Source of the DNA: an uncultured Sphingobacteriales bacterium
GTDB taxonomy: Bacteria > Bacteroidota > Bacteroidia > Chitinophagales > Chitinophagaceae
NCBI GenBank assembly: GCA_937991535.1
Contig: CALKHN010000027.1
Coordinates: 38,032 to 102,031 of the forward strand
Direction: 5' to 3'
Length of the DNA stretch: 64,000 nucleotides
Of this stretch, positions 19,358-28,514 are shown piece by piece. The notes under the pieces were generated by a model that did no database searches, was not told the origin of the DNA, and saw only the letters and a list, made by a program, of their open reading frames with translations. Every line of letters starts with the position of its first letter. The stretch's first letter is position 1. A program made the translations under genes and the position numbers.

Positions 19358-20345
19358 TTTTTTTAGGCGGCTTTACTCCAACCAATCTGTTGTTCATATA
19401 TAGGCTATCCCAAATTATTTCTGTACTCCCTTCTCTGGTCATATGGTATTCATAAACAGACTTTTCAATTTGCTTTGAATTATTAAGCCAGATATTGCCA
19501 GGCTTCGGAAAAATAAAAAGAAGCGCCGCGGCGCCAATCACAAACATTACATAATTGGTATAGCGTGCGGGATCATGACCGGGGAGAAGATTCTTAGCAC
19601 CTAAAATTAGAATAGCTATTATTACAGCAATGAGCAAAACACCAATGCACAGGTTAAGTATCCACCCGTCTTTCACGGCATAATGTACCGCCTGCCCGTA
19701 GGTTGGTGAAATGGTTACATATTTTGTAAAAACTTTCTCTCCCATATACCAGCCGGTATGAGTGGAATCTGTGCCTTTAATTTCATTGTCTGGCTTATTG
19801 CTACAGGAAAAAAGAAACATGGAAATGATAAATGCAAAAAGGAAATATTTCATAACTGCTGATTTTACTGTTTTGATAATTGGTTTGCGGAATCGCCATA
19901 TGACATAAACCAGGTTAATAACCAATAACCACCAGCACCATTTTGGTGTTTTATATTTTATTACCGGAACAGAAATGGTTGTTACTTGTGAGTGGTGAAC
20001 TTCTTTTGTTTTAATGATGTTTGCCAGGCTATCAATTGTCCTGTTTAGGCTATCCGTTTTACATTCCACGTCAATTTTGCCATTATTGATATCAATGGTG
20101 GCACTGGTCCTGCCCGATTTGGATTTTACTTCTCTGTGATATACCACATCCTGACATGGAATGCTATCATGGATCCTAACGCTGTCACCGGGAATGGTGA
20201 TCGTTGTATCCTTATAAACAATCACCTCTTTTTCAATTATGCTATCCTTTGTCTCAATCTGAGGTGGATAGCGATCATTGCACTTCTTTTGCGATATGCA
20301 GGAAGTGAATGAAGCGGCTATAATGATGCACAGTACAATTCGCAT
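19350..20345 (-). CDS. Spanin-like lipoprotein fused in frame to a second lipoprotein-like segment
   Basis: The 331-residue frame has two parts. Residues 1-164 start with a signal and lipobox (IIIAASFTSC), continue as a periplasmic segment with a likely coiled coil and end in one TM (WWLLVINLVYVIW) plus a basic tail. That is the architecture of a unimolecular spanin, joining outer and inner membranes. Residues 165-331 begin MKYFLFAFIISMFLFSC, another complete lipoprotein signal, followed by two TM segments (LCIGVLLIAVIIAILILG and YVMFVIGAAALLFIF). No stop separates the parts. An internal start at 19853 could make the second part separately. Confidence 0.65.
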   Translation of the reverse strand: MRIVLCIIIAASFTSCISQKKCNDRYPPQIETKDSIIEKEVIVYKDTTITIPGDSVRIHDSIPCQDVVYHREVKSKSGRTSATIDINNGKIDVECKTDSLNRTIDSLANIIKTKEVHHSQVTTISVPVIKYKTPKWCWWLLVINLVYVIWRFRKPIIKTVKSAVMKYFLFAFIISMFLFSCSNKPDNEIKGTDSTHTGWYMGEKVFTKYVTISPTYGQAVHYAVKDGWILNLCIGVLLIAVIIAILILGAKNLLPGHDPARYTNYVMFVIGAAALLFIFPKPGNIWLNNSKQIEKSVYEYHMTREGSTEIIWDSLYMNNRLVGVKPPKKND

Positions 20346-20349
20346 AGTA

Positions 20350-20607
20350 TTATTTTAAAAGAGACACCAGGGTTTTAAGTGCATCCCAAACCCCACCAGA
20401 TGCAGGTACAGCCATAACTATGAGAATAACAACCAATCTATCCTTAAGCTTTTCCAGCTTTGCTAATCGCTGTCCATGATCGGTTATTACCCCAATAACC
20501 CCTTTATCATCCTTATTCAACTCGTGGCCTTTTAAGATTTGTAAAATGCTGGTAACCTTTGTGCGTATATCCCGTAACTCTAATTGTTCTGATTCCATCA
20601 TAAACAC
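20350..20607 (-). CDS. Holin-like (XhlA-type) protein
   Basis: The 85-residue protein has a charged, helical coiled-coil N-terminal half (LRDIRTKVTSILQILKG, GQRLAKLEKLKDR) and a single C-terminal TM (LVVILIVMAVPASGGVW). This layout resembles XhlA/haemolysin-type and class III-like phage holins. It is the first gene of the lysis group, 4 bases before the spanin-like gene. There are two ATGs close together (residues 1 and 3 to 4), as in some dual-start holins. Confidence 0.55.
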   Translation of the reverse strand: MFMMESEQLELRDIRTKVTSILQILKGHELNKDDKGVIGVITDHGQRLAKLEKLKDRLVVILIVMAVPASGGVWDALKTLVSLLK

Positions 20608-20624
20608 TTTAATGAGATCAATGA

Positions 20625-20930
20625 TTACTCCGCGTTGCTGTCAGGATTATTAGCGGTAAAGATTTCCAAAAGCTGTGCTTTAAATAACACAGTGATGTTT
20701 TCCATTTTTTCAATGGTTTCCTTTAATAGTTGTGTGTCGCTTCGGTCAAGATTCAGCGTTTCCCCGTTATACATCTTTTTGGACCAGTCAAACATTTTAA
20801 AGGCATCGCCCTTTGTGAGTTGCGAAAGCTGTATAGCCAATTGCTTACCCAGGGTAATTGGTTCCCCTTTTTCATCTTTTGCCGAGACACCATCCAAATG
20901 CAGGATGGGTTTGTTAAAACTTATTTTCAT
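20625..20930 (-). CDS. Phage protein, unknown, between fibre and lysis genes
   Basis: The 101-residue acidic protein is probably cytoplasmic, with no signal or TM. It has an N-terminal beta segment (ISFNKPILHLDG) and two helices (GKQLAIQLSQL, LLKETIEKMENITVLFKAQLLEIF). The position next to the tail fibre suggests a structural or assembly role, but no family is recognised. Confidence 0.6.
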   Translation of the reverse strand: MKISFNKPILHLDGVSAKDEKGEPITLGKQLAIQLSQLTKGDAFKMFDWSKKMYNGETLNLDRSDTQLLKETIEKMENITVLFKAQLLEIFTANNPDSNAE

Positions 20931-20939
20931 TTTTATAGT

Positions 20940-22484
20940 TTATGCCAGTGTGAACGTTTTAGTTGTACCGCTAATTCGCATGTATACATTAGTTCCGTCA
21001 TACCAAACATCCCCATCATTGGGAGTGGTGGGAGCCACGCCGCTTGTTAAGCACAATTGCGCCCTTGTAGTATCTGAAGCGGGCAGGTGCAATGCAGCGA
21101 TGGGAGCTACTTTGATACCTACATTTCCTTCCGCATCTATTGTTAATGCAGTACTGCCTGGTGAGGTACCATATTTGATTTTAAAATCCCCGGATTCGTA
21201 AAGAATAATGTTATCGTTGGTGGAATCAATACCAAACAAAAAGGTTGATGTTTGGGCAATTGTATTGTAAACCTTAATAAATGTATTTTGAGCATCCTCA
21301 TTGGAATTGACAATAAAATCAAAATCTCCAACGGAACCTTTCTTTATCATGTAGGATGTACTGGTTAATTCATGCCTAACGCTATTGCTTCCACTTCTTA
21401 ATGACATAAGACCAGACTCATAACTCATTTGATAACCACCAGATGCATTATTACCAATTCTTAAATTCTGCGTTCCAAATAAATTGAAAGTAAAACCAGT
21501 AGTCGCGAAGGTGAAATTATCATTGCCGCTAAAATCTAATGTAGTTAATCCCGTCATGCTGACTGCACCCGCATCACTTCCAGTTATATAGATGCCGCCA
21601 TAAGTGGACAAATCCCCGCTTAATCCTACAACCCCATCCCCTAAATCCATCAACCCATTATCGAAAGTATAGGTAGGACCTGAAGCCAATAAATCTATGC
21701 TGTCTGTTGTGTTTCTGAAATAAAGATTTGTGCCGTTATACCAAACATCCCCGGCATTTGGCGAAGTGGGAGCAACACCTGTCCTTATACGCAGTGAGGC
21801 TCTGGCTGTCGTTGAAGCTGCAATGTCCACGATTGCACTCGGGTTTGTTACACCAACGCCAAAATATCTATCTGTGGAGAATCGTGCAGCTTCTCCCCCT
21901 TGAGAGTAGAAAACGGGGATATAACCGCCACCTGTTCCACCTATCTGAAATTCACTCCCAACAAGCTTCACTATTGCTCTTACGATGCTATTATTTACAG
22001 ACCTAAAACCAAGCCCGTAAGATTTGCCGGTACTTGTTCCCGTTTTCGGTTCAAAAATTATATCGTTATTCGAGTCCCCAGTTAATAATATATTACCTTC
22101 TGCATGAATTGCTTCTAATGGTGAGGTAACTCTAAGCCCCAATCTATTATTCACCTCATCATACGCACTTGTACCAAAAAGTATTTTCCCTTTAGTGGCG
22201 TGACCTGTAGATGTAAGTGTAAGATTCTCACTGACAGAAGTCCCGCCTTTAATAGTTTGACCCCCACTTTTACCGGTAATTAAGTCGTTGGTAACAATCC
22301 CTTCGTTAAAAGCAATACCATTCTGATAGTCATCAGGTATATCTACAATAAAATCCAACATAGAATTGAATATATTATTGACATGCTCCTCCTTAATACC
22401 CCGCTCATTATTTTCTACAATTTTGGACTGGATATAATTACGCAAAAGCGTAGTGGTTTCAAATGTTTCTGTTGGAAAAGACAT
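20940..22484 (-). CDS. Tail fibre protein
   Basis: The 514-residue protein is beta-rich and Gly/Thr/Asn-rich, as in phage fibres. A helical N-terminus (residues 1-50) is followed by repeated short segments such as GKILFGTSAYDEVNNRLGL and KIKYGTSPGSTALTIDAEGNVGI. A 30-residue unit is duplicated: RTGVAPTSPNAGDVWYNGTN (about residues 238-257) and TSGVAPTTPNDGDVWYDGTN (about 482-501). No chaperone peptidase domain is visible at the C-terminus. It lies at the end of the tail module, the usual fibre position. Confidence 0.75.
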   Translation of the reverse strand: MSFPTETFETTTLLRNYIQSKIVENNERGIKEEHVNNIFNSMLDFIVDIPDDYQNGIAFNEGIVTNDLITGKSGGQTIKGGTSVSENLTLTSTGHATKGKILFGTSAYDEVNNRLGLRVTSPLEAIHAEGNILLTGDSNNDIIFEPKTGTSTGKSYGLGFRSVNNSIVRAIVKLVGSEFQIGGTGGGYIPVFYSQGGEAARFSTDRYFGVGVTNPSAIVDIAASTTARASLRIRTGVAPTSPNAGDVWYNGTNLYFRNTTDSIDLLASGPTYTFDNGLMDLGDGVVGLSGDLSTYGGIYITGSDAGAVSMTGLTTLDFSGNDNFTFATTGFTFNLFGTQNLRIGNNASGGYQMSYESGLMSLRSGSNSVRHELTSTSYMIKKGSVGDFDFIVNSNEDAQNTFIKVYNTIAQTSTFLFGIDSTNDNIILYESGDFKIKYGTSPGSTALTIDAEGNVGIKVAPIAALHLPASDTTRAQLCLTSGVAPTTPNDGDVWYDGTNVYMRISGTTKTFTLA

Positions 22485-22485
22485 A

Positions 22486-23508
22486 TTATTTCCGCATTAA
22501 AGGAATTAAACCAATGTTTTTACTTACCGCTTCAGTTCCGCCGGATGAACCGCTATTACTATCATAATATAACCACTGCGTGTTGTCATTATCGGTATCA
22601 CCGCTGCCAAATTTGTTGTTATAATTATTCGGCATTTGTTCCCTTTGGGGGGCGCTATTTACGCCACCGGATTCCGGATAATACCGGTCGCGATAGGTGT
22701 GATTATGCGATTTATTGTTATCGGCTTCATATCCACCCGCAGCGCTGGAGGTTCTGCCATAGCTCAACCCACGGGAACTATCCAACCCCCGTATAAATTG
22801 GGACCGCAGATCCGGAAGGCGTAAGGTTGTACTCTCGTTGCCTTTTGAAAAAAAACCCCGATAATTTAAACTTGAAAACCACTGAACTTCCGTAACTAAG
22901 GACGTAGCGCCGGCGGGATCATTTGCAAACGTCCATATCCTTGCTTCATCTGCCCGGTTTACCAATTGTCCATGTAAAGCAATCGTACCAGGCAGAACAC
23001 GGTATGAATAAAATATTTCACCAACATTTTGCATTGCAAATTTTAGCGGCATCAGCGTCCAATCACTACCATTAGTAATAAGCCAAATCTGTTCAGCCTC
23101 ATCCAAATAAATGGTTTGGTACAATGTACCCCCATATTTTATTTTGGTGACTCCGGGTGCACTTACCGCAACCTGGGACTTATTTACATTGATGGCTGTT
23201 ATTGGGATAATGCTACCATTACGCACACCCGAAGCAGGGGGTAATGTAATGGCAATAGTTGCGTTGTTGGCATCAATAATAACCGCTTTTCCAATTACAG
23301 TATCATCCAGCGTGGAGGTAGCCGCTACAGGCGCAAAATCATCAAAATGGGTTATTACGCCTACTTTATCTTTCAGCCAGGCAGTGCGGTTGGCAAGCTG
23401 CTTGGCCTGAGTATTGGATATACCATCTTCTCCACCAATTACCAAATCAGTTTGTTCAAGCTGGTAAATACCCGCTTCCCAAAGTATGTCCTCAATTAAA
23501 TTTGCCAT
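22486..23508 (-). CDS. Tail collar domain fibre protein
   Basis: The 340-residue protein ends with a phage tail-collar-type domain: FFSKGNESTTLRLPDLRSQF, GLDSSRGLSYG, KSHNHTY and GGTEAVSKNIGLIPL. These are typical of T4 gp12-like and microcystin-dependent-type fibres. The Asn/Tyr/Asp-rich loop near residues 265-320 probably binds the host surface. The N-terminus (ILWEAGIYQLEQTDLVIGGE) is typical of the part that attaches to the baseplate. It abuts the upstream gene (stop/start overlap at 23508). Confidence 0.8.
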   Translation of the reverse strand: MANLIEDILWEAGIYQLEQTDLVIGGEDGISNTQAKQLANRTAWLKDKVGVITHFDDFAPVAATSTLDDTVIGKAVIIDANNATIAITLPPASGVRNGSIIPITAINVNKSQVAVSAPGVTKIKYGGTLYQTIYLDEAEQIWLITNGSDWTLMPLKFAMQNVGEIFYSYRVLPGTIALHGQLVNRADEARIWTFANDPAGATSLVTEVQWFSSLNYRGFFSKGNESTTLRLPDLRSQFIRGLDSSRGLSYGRTSSAAGGYEADNNKSHNHTYRDRYYPESGGVNSAPQREQMPNNYNNKFGSGDTDNDNTQWLYYDSNSGSSGGTEAVSKNIGLIPLMRK

Positions 23509-23951
23509 TAGTTGATAATTATTTTCCAGGTGCCTACAAGCCGCACCGCGGATGTTTTAACAATCTCACTCCTCACTTTTCGCGCAAACAACACATTGTC
23601 GGCTGTCAGTAGCCCAAATTCCTTTATACTCATACCATTGGCTTCCGCGTTATCAATGGACCAGCTAAACAATACTGAATTGGATTCGGGGAATGTATAG
23701 CTGGTAATAGCCTTTGTATAGGCTCCTGTAAGTCCTGTATCTGTAATAATAGGATCAGCATCGCCTGTACCAACAGAAATTTTGCTAATGATCTTCCCCG
23801 CTGCATCCCCGGCAAGCAGCTTTGCAGTATTGGTTTTTCCCAGGGTAACCACTAAATTATTATCCTGGTAATCTTCCAGCACTTTGCCCGTTGCAGCTTC
23901 AATTACCTGCATCGAAAAACTACCTTTTACTATAATTGAATCTTTGTCCAT
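23508..23951 (-). CDS. Tail protein upstream of fibres, unknown
   Basis: The 147-residue protein is beta-rich, with ISKISVGTGDADPIITDTGLTGAYTKAI and SIKEFGLLTADNVLFARKV. This pattern is shared by many phage proteins encoded between gpI and the collar fibre, likely a fibre adaptor. It overlaps both neighbours by one base. No specific family name is claimed. Confidence 0.6.
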   Translation of the reverse strand: MDKDSIIVKGSFSMQVIEAATGKVLEDYQDNNLVVTLGKTNTAKLLAGDAAGKIISKISVGTGDADPIITDTGLTGAYTKAITSYTFPESNSVLFSWSIDNAEANGMSIKEFGLLTADNVLFARKVRSEIVKTSAVRLVGTWKIIIN

Positions 23952-24616
23952 TATGTAATAATTTCAATTGTAAGAATGTCAGTATCCAAACTATAATTTC
24001 TGCTTCCGTTATAATATTCCTCCCCGTTGTACCTGAAATCTCCCCCAATCACCAAGGCATCAGAATCATCCACGGAAGGATTTTCGACACTTGCATCAGT
24101 CAGGATAATGCTATCATCAAAAAAGACCTGGTAAGAAATATCTTCCAAATGGCTACGGACGTTCTTATATTCCATCACCATTTTTACAATTTCTTCAATC
24201 ATTGTCGCCGAAATCACATTATCCCCCGCATTGAGTTCAATGCGAAAAACCGCCCAACCGTTAGCACCAGCCCCCACATGTTCAGTTAATACAGCATCGG
24301 GGTACCCAATCGTTTTTAATGCTTCCTTTACCGCCCAAACTGTTCCTTTAAACCGGTGTAATTCAATGGCGCGTTTTATTACCTCCCGTTGCTGTTGCTC
24401 TGTTGTTGCCAGCCGCATACCTTTAAAACCCAATACATCAAATTGGGCAGCCAAAAAAGGTAAAGCACTGGCCGAAACGGTATCAATCAAATAAATTAAA
24501 ATCGCATCCAACTGAATTGCATCCAACCTTTTTTTAGCCATCAGATCAAACTGCAGCAAATGCGGAATATCCTTTATACTATCCGCCAATACGCTATTGA
24601 ATTTGTCACTCATCAC
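23951..24616 (-). CDS. Tail protein I (P2 gpI-like baseplate protein)
   Basis: The 221-residue protein follows the gpI pattern: LADSIKDIPHLLQFDLMAKKRL, LIDTVSASALPFLAAQFDVLG, TTEQQQREVIKRAIELHRFKGT and WAVKEALKTIGY. These are the conserved helices of P2 gpI and its family, which closes the baseplate wedge with gpJ. It overlaps gpJ by 11 bases, the usual J-I order. Confidence 0.88.
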   Translation of the reverse strand: MMSDKFNSVLADSIKDIPHLLQFDLMAKKRLDAIQLDAILIYLIDTVSASALPFLAAQFDVLGFKGMRLATTEQQQREVIKRAIELHRFKGTVWAVKEALKTIGYPDAVLTEHVGAGANGWAVFRIELNAGDNVISATMIEEIVKMVMEYKNVRSHLEDISYQVFFDDSIILTDASVENPSVDDSDALVIGGDFRYNGEEYYNGSRNYSLDTDILTIEIIT

Positions 24617-25712
24617 TGCTACCGGTTACGTTTACTGTAATTGAAGTACAGTTTGAAAACTCGTTTTCATCAACAACAATATCAGATTCCGGAGCCGTTA
24701 CGGTGGCTTTATATACGCCTTCAATATTAGCCTGCTTAATAATCTGGTTAATCACCACATCAACACCCAGTCGCCTTTTTCGTTCATTGGCATATGCCTG
24801 AAGATTATCCGTAACCTCATTAACAATATTTGTCTGAAGCGCATCGCTAAGTAGTATTAAATCAACTTCAATGGCATAATCAATCTTAGTAGGCGCTTCG
24901 ACATAAACCGTATCACTAAGCGGCCTCCTTTTATCAGGATTGCACGCCGCTTTTACTGCATCAATTATTTCCGTAGATGGTATTTCACCCCCTTCCAGCA
25001 ATGGGAATATTTTTACGTCTCCGGGATCCGGCGAAGTAATTGCCACATCTATAATTGAAGGATGTGCCGATTTTGCAAAAAATTCATATGCTCCTTTGCT
25101 TCCTGCATTAGAAAAAGAAGCCGGGGCAAGTTTTATCCGGTCCCTTAAGGCTTCGTCTGATTCCTCATCCGCTCCACCTGCAGTAGCAGTTGCATTTACT
25201 GCTGTGGATATATATGGCTGCGGATCAAGAATTACAGAAACGTGTCCTATTTCATATCCATTACCAATCACGCCATCAAGAGTACACTCAGCAAGTATTG
25301 CGGTGGCTAAAACTCCTGTGGCTACGGTTTTAGGCTCCACGGTTATAAAAATGGCCTTGCCGTCAATACTTTGCACCCTGATACCTTCAGGTATTAAAAT
25401 TCCAGTATGGCCAGGAACCAAATTAAAGGTTAGGGTTGTTTTTGCCCTCGATGCTGCAAGCCTTGTAACACCAAGTAGTTGCCCCAAATAATCTAAAGCG
25501 GGGAAAGTAGAAAACTCCACAAGGTTTTGCAAACCAGTTTCATTTATCGCGGTGCGCAATAAATATTCACGATAAGCGAATGCATTAATAAGTAACCGCT
25601 CTACCTGGGCCGGGGCCAGCTTTTTCCCGGTACGCGCTTCATAGTCCGCAACCATTTCACTAATGATTGCCTCAGCATCTACACTTACAAATTGCGGTTT
25701 AATTAATGCCAT
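24606..25712 (-). CDS. Baseplate J-like protein
   Basis: The 368-residue protein has the baseplate J layout: ERLLINAFAYREYLLRTAINETGLQNLVEF, LDYLGQLLGVTRLAASRA, then GGADEESDEALRDRIKLAPASFS and SIIDVAITSPDPGDVKIFPL. It forms the baseplate wedge with gpW and gpI. The length is slightly longer than P2 gpJ (302) but normal for Mu-like homologues. Confidence 0.9.
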   Translation of the reverse strand: MALIKPQFVSVDAEAIISEMVADYEARTGKKLAPAQVERLLINAFAYREYLLRTAINETGLQNLVEFSTFPALDYLGQLLGVTRLAASRAKTTLTFNLVPGHTGILIPEGIRVQSIDGKAIFITVEPKTVATGVLATAILAECTLDGVIGNGYEIGHVSVILDPQPYISTAVNATATAGGADEESDEALRDRIKLAPASFSNAGSKGAYEFFAKSAHPSIIDVAITSPDPGDVKIFPLLEGGEIPSTEIIDAVKAACNPDKRRPLSDTVYVEAPTKIDYAIEVDLILLSDALQTNIVNEVTDNLQAYANERKRRLGVDVVINQIIKQANIEGVYKATVTAPESDIVVDENEFSNCTSITVNVTGSSDE

Positions 25713-25716
25713 TTAT

Positions 25717-26661
25717 TTATGCGTTAAAACCATTTGAAAAACCAAGAGAAAAGCCACCAATACTGTATTTATCTACACTAAGTGTTATTGTCGCCTGCCC
25801 CTGCGTTGTCAATACCAGATTATTACCCTCAATGCTCCATGTGCCATAGTCACCCCAGTTATTATTTACCCATGTAAGAATTTCGCCGGCGGTATACACT
25901 TCATATGCCGGAAATAATGGTGTAGCAAGGTTGCCATTGAATGTAAATACAACCCCATAATATTCCTCAATCTCTTTATCCGGAATAGCAGCGGCAAATG
26001 CGTAATTGATAGTAGTGTATGCATCAAGGGATGCAGTTTGAAATACACCACTTTTTAAATACAGGATGATTTTATCATTTGCCAGGTACCATGTTCCATA
26101 TGCTGCCCAGTTAGCCACAACCCAGTTATATAAATCATACACAGATGCAAAACCGGCTGAAGGGAAATTGGGAAAAACAGGATTTCCATTTCCAATAAAT
26201 GACAGAAAGTATTTTGATCCGCCGGGAGCCGCGGGGATAATAGCCTGTAATATGATATGCCCTGTGCCGGCTTCCGCGTCCGTACCCTGTCCTAATGTAT
26301 AGGTAATGGTATCAATCAAATCATCATCGGTAAGCTTGTATGTTATTGGAAACTTAAGTTGCGATTTATTATCCGTTGTATCCAGGCTATGGGTAACAGT
26401 TTGAACCTGAACCCTGGGTTCCCACATTTCAATTGCTTCAATTATCGCTTTTATGATACCAGGCACCGCTGTACTTACAGGCCTGGAAACAAACTGATAA
26501 ATATTGCTGCCAAATTGCGGACGAAGGGGATCCGTACCCGGAGTAGTTCTTAATGCAAGATCAATACATTGGCGCACATCTGACAAGCCTTCAGCAACAG
26601 CGCCAACGCCTAACGTTGAAAACTGCCAATCTGAACTTTTTATTTGTGATAATGCCGCCAA
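25717..26661 (-). CDS. Baseplate W/gp25-like protein with duplicated C-terminal extension
   Basis: Residues 1-125 match the T4 gp25/P2 gpW lysozyme-like baseplate fold: DVRQCIDLALRTTPGTDPLRPQFGSNIYQF and IIKAIIEAIEMWEPRVQV. The remaining 190 residues are not part of the usual protein (about 110-150 residues). They contain two similar units of about 80 residues: FIGNGNPVFPNFPSAGF with WVVANWAAYGTWYLANDKI, and FNGNLATPLFPAYEVYTAGE with WVNNNWGDYGTWSIEGNNL. These may decorate or strengthen the baseplate periphery. The gene sits between gpV and gpJ, as in P2. Confidence 0.85.
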   Translation of the reverse strand: MAALSQIKSSDWQFSTLGVGAVAEGLSDVRQCIDLALRTTPGTDPLRPQFGSNIYQFVSRPVSTAVPGIIKAIIEAIEMWEPRVQVQTVTHSLDTTDNKSQLKFPITYKLTDDDLIDTITYTLGQGTDAEAGTGHIILQAIIPAAPGGSKYFLSFIGNGNPVFPNFPSAGFASVYDLYNWVVANWAAYGTWYLANDKIILYLKSGVFQTASLDAYTTINYAFAAAIPDKEIEEYYGVVFTFNGNLATPLFPAYEVYTAGEILTWVNNNWGDYGTWSIEGNNLVLTTQGQATITLSVDKYSIGGFSLGFSNGFNA

Positions 26662-26679
26662 GTTGCCAATTTTTGGTAA

Positions 26680-27390
26680 TTAAAGCGGAGGTGATGTTGC
26701 ACCGCCTCCGGAAGGTGCCGTATGTGTGTGCGTTAAGAAATCTTTGCCGCCAATTGTCGCGCTATCCGCTTCCATGCTTTCCGCCTCGATACTTTGTGCA
26801 CTAATGGGACCTGCTGTTTCAATTGCTCCTCCCCCCGTTGTTGCGATTGTTGCTGCAGTAAGTGCGCCCGTTACAGCCACTATGCCGGAAAAATTAGAAA
26901 CAGGTGCATCAATGTTAACCACCGGGGCTTTCATTGTTGCGGTTGTAGTTCCTTCTATTTCCACGGTCAAGGCCTTTACAGTTGCAGCGCCTGAAACTTC
27001 TACATTTGCCTGCTCACATTCCACGTCAACATTCTTCGCTATTACCTTAATGTCACCCACACAATCAATAGTCAAAATTTTAGCATTATTGTCATATTCA
27101 ATAGCCGTTTTATCGGCAAATACAACCCTGAATTTTCCGACAGCAGCGGCATCTGGTTTATCTGTCGTATTATAAATGGCTCCGCCAATCACCCCAAATT
27201 CATTGTGCTCATCCATCATACACCAAACATGCTCATTAATATCAAATGGAAAAGACCATTTATCATTCAAGGTTTTAGGCACACTCATCGGAATCCAATT
27301 GGTTGTTACATCATCCTCCTGGAGATATACCCGCGCCATCCCCTTACCCGCATCCACATCGCATATCAGCCCGAACTTTAAGACTGCCAT
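26680..27390 (-). CDS. Baseplate assembly protein V (tail spike)
   Basis: The 236-residue protein has the N-terminal OB-like domain of gpV (KFGLICDVDAGKGMARVYLQEDD, WIPMSVPKTLNDKWSFPFDINEHVWCMMDE). A long beta-helix region with regular VDAPV/VTGALTA-type repeats follows, and it ends in a tip with the metal-binding-like HTHTAPSGG motif. It forms the membrane-piercing trimeric spike under the tail tube. It overlaps the gpD start by 13 bases. Confidence 0.9.
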   Translation of the reverse strand: MAVLKFGLICDVDAGKGMARVYLQEDDVTTNWIPMSVPKTLNDKWSFPFDINEHVWCMMDEHNEFGVIGGAIYNTTDKPDAAAVGKFRVVFADKTAIEYDNNAKILTIDCVGDIKVIAKNVDVECEQANVEVSGAATVKALTVEIEGTTTATMKAPVVNIDAPVSNFSGIVAVTGALTAATIATTGGGAIETAGPISAQSIEAESMEADSATIGGKDFLTHTHTAPSGGGATSPPL

Positions 27391-28514
27391 CCTTCTGGTT
27401 TTTGAAATAGATTAAAATCAACTGTAGGAAAAGAAGACGTAGCTAAATTTGCTTTAGGCACCGTAGGAATAACAGTGGTTTTGGGCTTTTGTACTTTATT
27501 CGTTTTATTTTTTATTGCAGGTATGGTACCAACCTTTTTAATTTCCGCATCTACAGTATAGCCGCCCGACTTATCAATATTATGGGTTGAGTTTAATATA
27601 TGATACTTACCACTTAAAAGCCCCAATCCGGTTAATTCAATATTATTTCCAGCTACCATTAACACATGTCCGGGACCAGCAATAGAACCGGTTTGCATTA
27701 ATGTATTAGCACGATGAAGCGCCGCCTTTGCTTTTGCTTCAGCCTGTTGCTTGTTTTCAGCTTTCGTTTTAATTTCCAAAACATCATCTGTTGCCGTGTC
27801 TGCGGAGAATGTTTCTGCATGTTCAGATACTTGTTTTGTTTCGGGGTTATGGAATTTTACTATTGCACTTTTATAGATACCAGATGTTTTGTCCTTGATT
27901 GAATAGCTAATCAGATCAGAACGATCATAAATGATTGAGGCATTTCTTTCTTCAAGAGAATCAGTACGGGTAAATATCAAAACCTTACCACGAATACTGA
28001 AGATATGGCCATACTCAGCGGCCAGGCGGGAAAGAAATTGCAAATCATTTTCCCTGTGTTGGGCAATTCTTCCAAACCTAATATTTGCAATCGTTCCCTG
28101 GACAGTAAAATTATTCACCGCAGCTACTGTATGCACAATTTCAGAAAGCGTTTTCCCCTCATGGTTGCGGCCGCCTTTCTTGGTTTTCAATTTTCCATGG
28201 ATGCCAATAGCCAGCCCGCGAATATTAACAATATCCGGAGGGCCGGATAATTCGATTTCATCAATCATGAAGGACCCGCAATCCAGTTTCAACCCGTTTT
28301 TATAACCAATTTCCGCGGAAAGTGTGCTTCCTTTTTCGGGGTACCATTCGTTTTGCCAAAGCCGGTCTTTATCTTCTAAAGAAAGTTGTAACTCATCGGA
28401 TTCCCCTTCCGTTTTATCACTGTACTGTATGGATAATAAATGCTTAGAAATATCTTCAGTGATATCCCTGCTATTATACAGCACTTTAATATATGGTGAT
28501 CCAACAAATTCCAT
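27378..28514 (-). CDS. Tail hub protein (P2 late control gpD family)
   Basis: The 378-residue protein fits the gpD/T4 gp27-like hub: VLYNSRDITEDISKHLLSIQYSD at the start, GSFMIDEIELSGPPDIVNIRGLA, HRENDLQFLSRLAAEYGHIFSIRG and GHVLMVAGNNIELTGLGLLSGKYHI. It connects the spike (gpV) to the tail tube. The order X-D-V is as in P2. It abuts the X gene at 28514. Confidence 0.9.
   Translation of the reverse strand: MEFVGSPYIKVLYNSRDITEDISKHLLSIQYSDKTEGESDELQLSLEDKDRLWQNEWYPEKGSTLSAEIGYKNGLKLDCGSFMIDEIELSGPPDIVNIRGLAIGIHGKLKTKKGGRNHEGKTLSEIVHTVAAVNNFTVQGTIANIRFGRIAQHRENDLQFLSRLAAEYGHIFSIRGKVLIFTRTDSLEERNASIIYDRSDLISYSIKDKTSGIYKSAIVKFHNPETKQVSEHAETFSADTATDDVLEIKTKAENKQQAEAKAKAALHRANTLMQTGSIAGPGHVLMVAGNNIELTGLGLLSGKYHILNSTHNIDKSGGYTVDAEIKKVGTIPAIKNKTNKVQKPKTTVIPTVPKANLATSSFPTVDFNLFQKPEGWQS

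Noticed and set aside
22486..23508. Asn/Tyr/Asp-rich loop of the collar protein as a third DGR variable repeat.
   Set aside because: No TR-like sequence matches it; such loops are normal in collar fibres.
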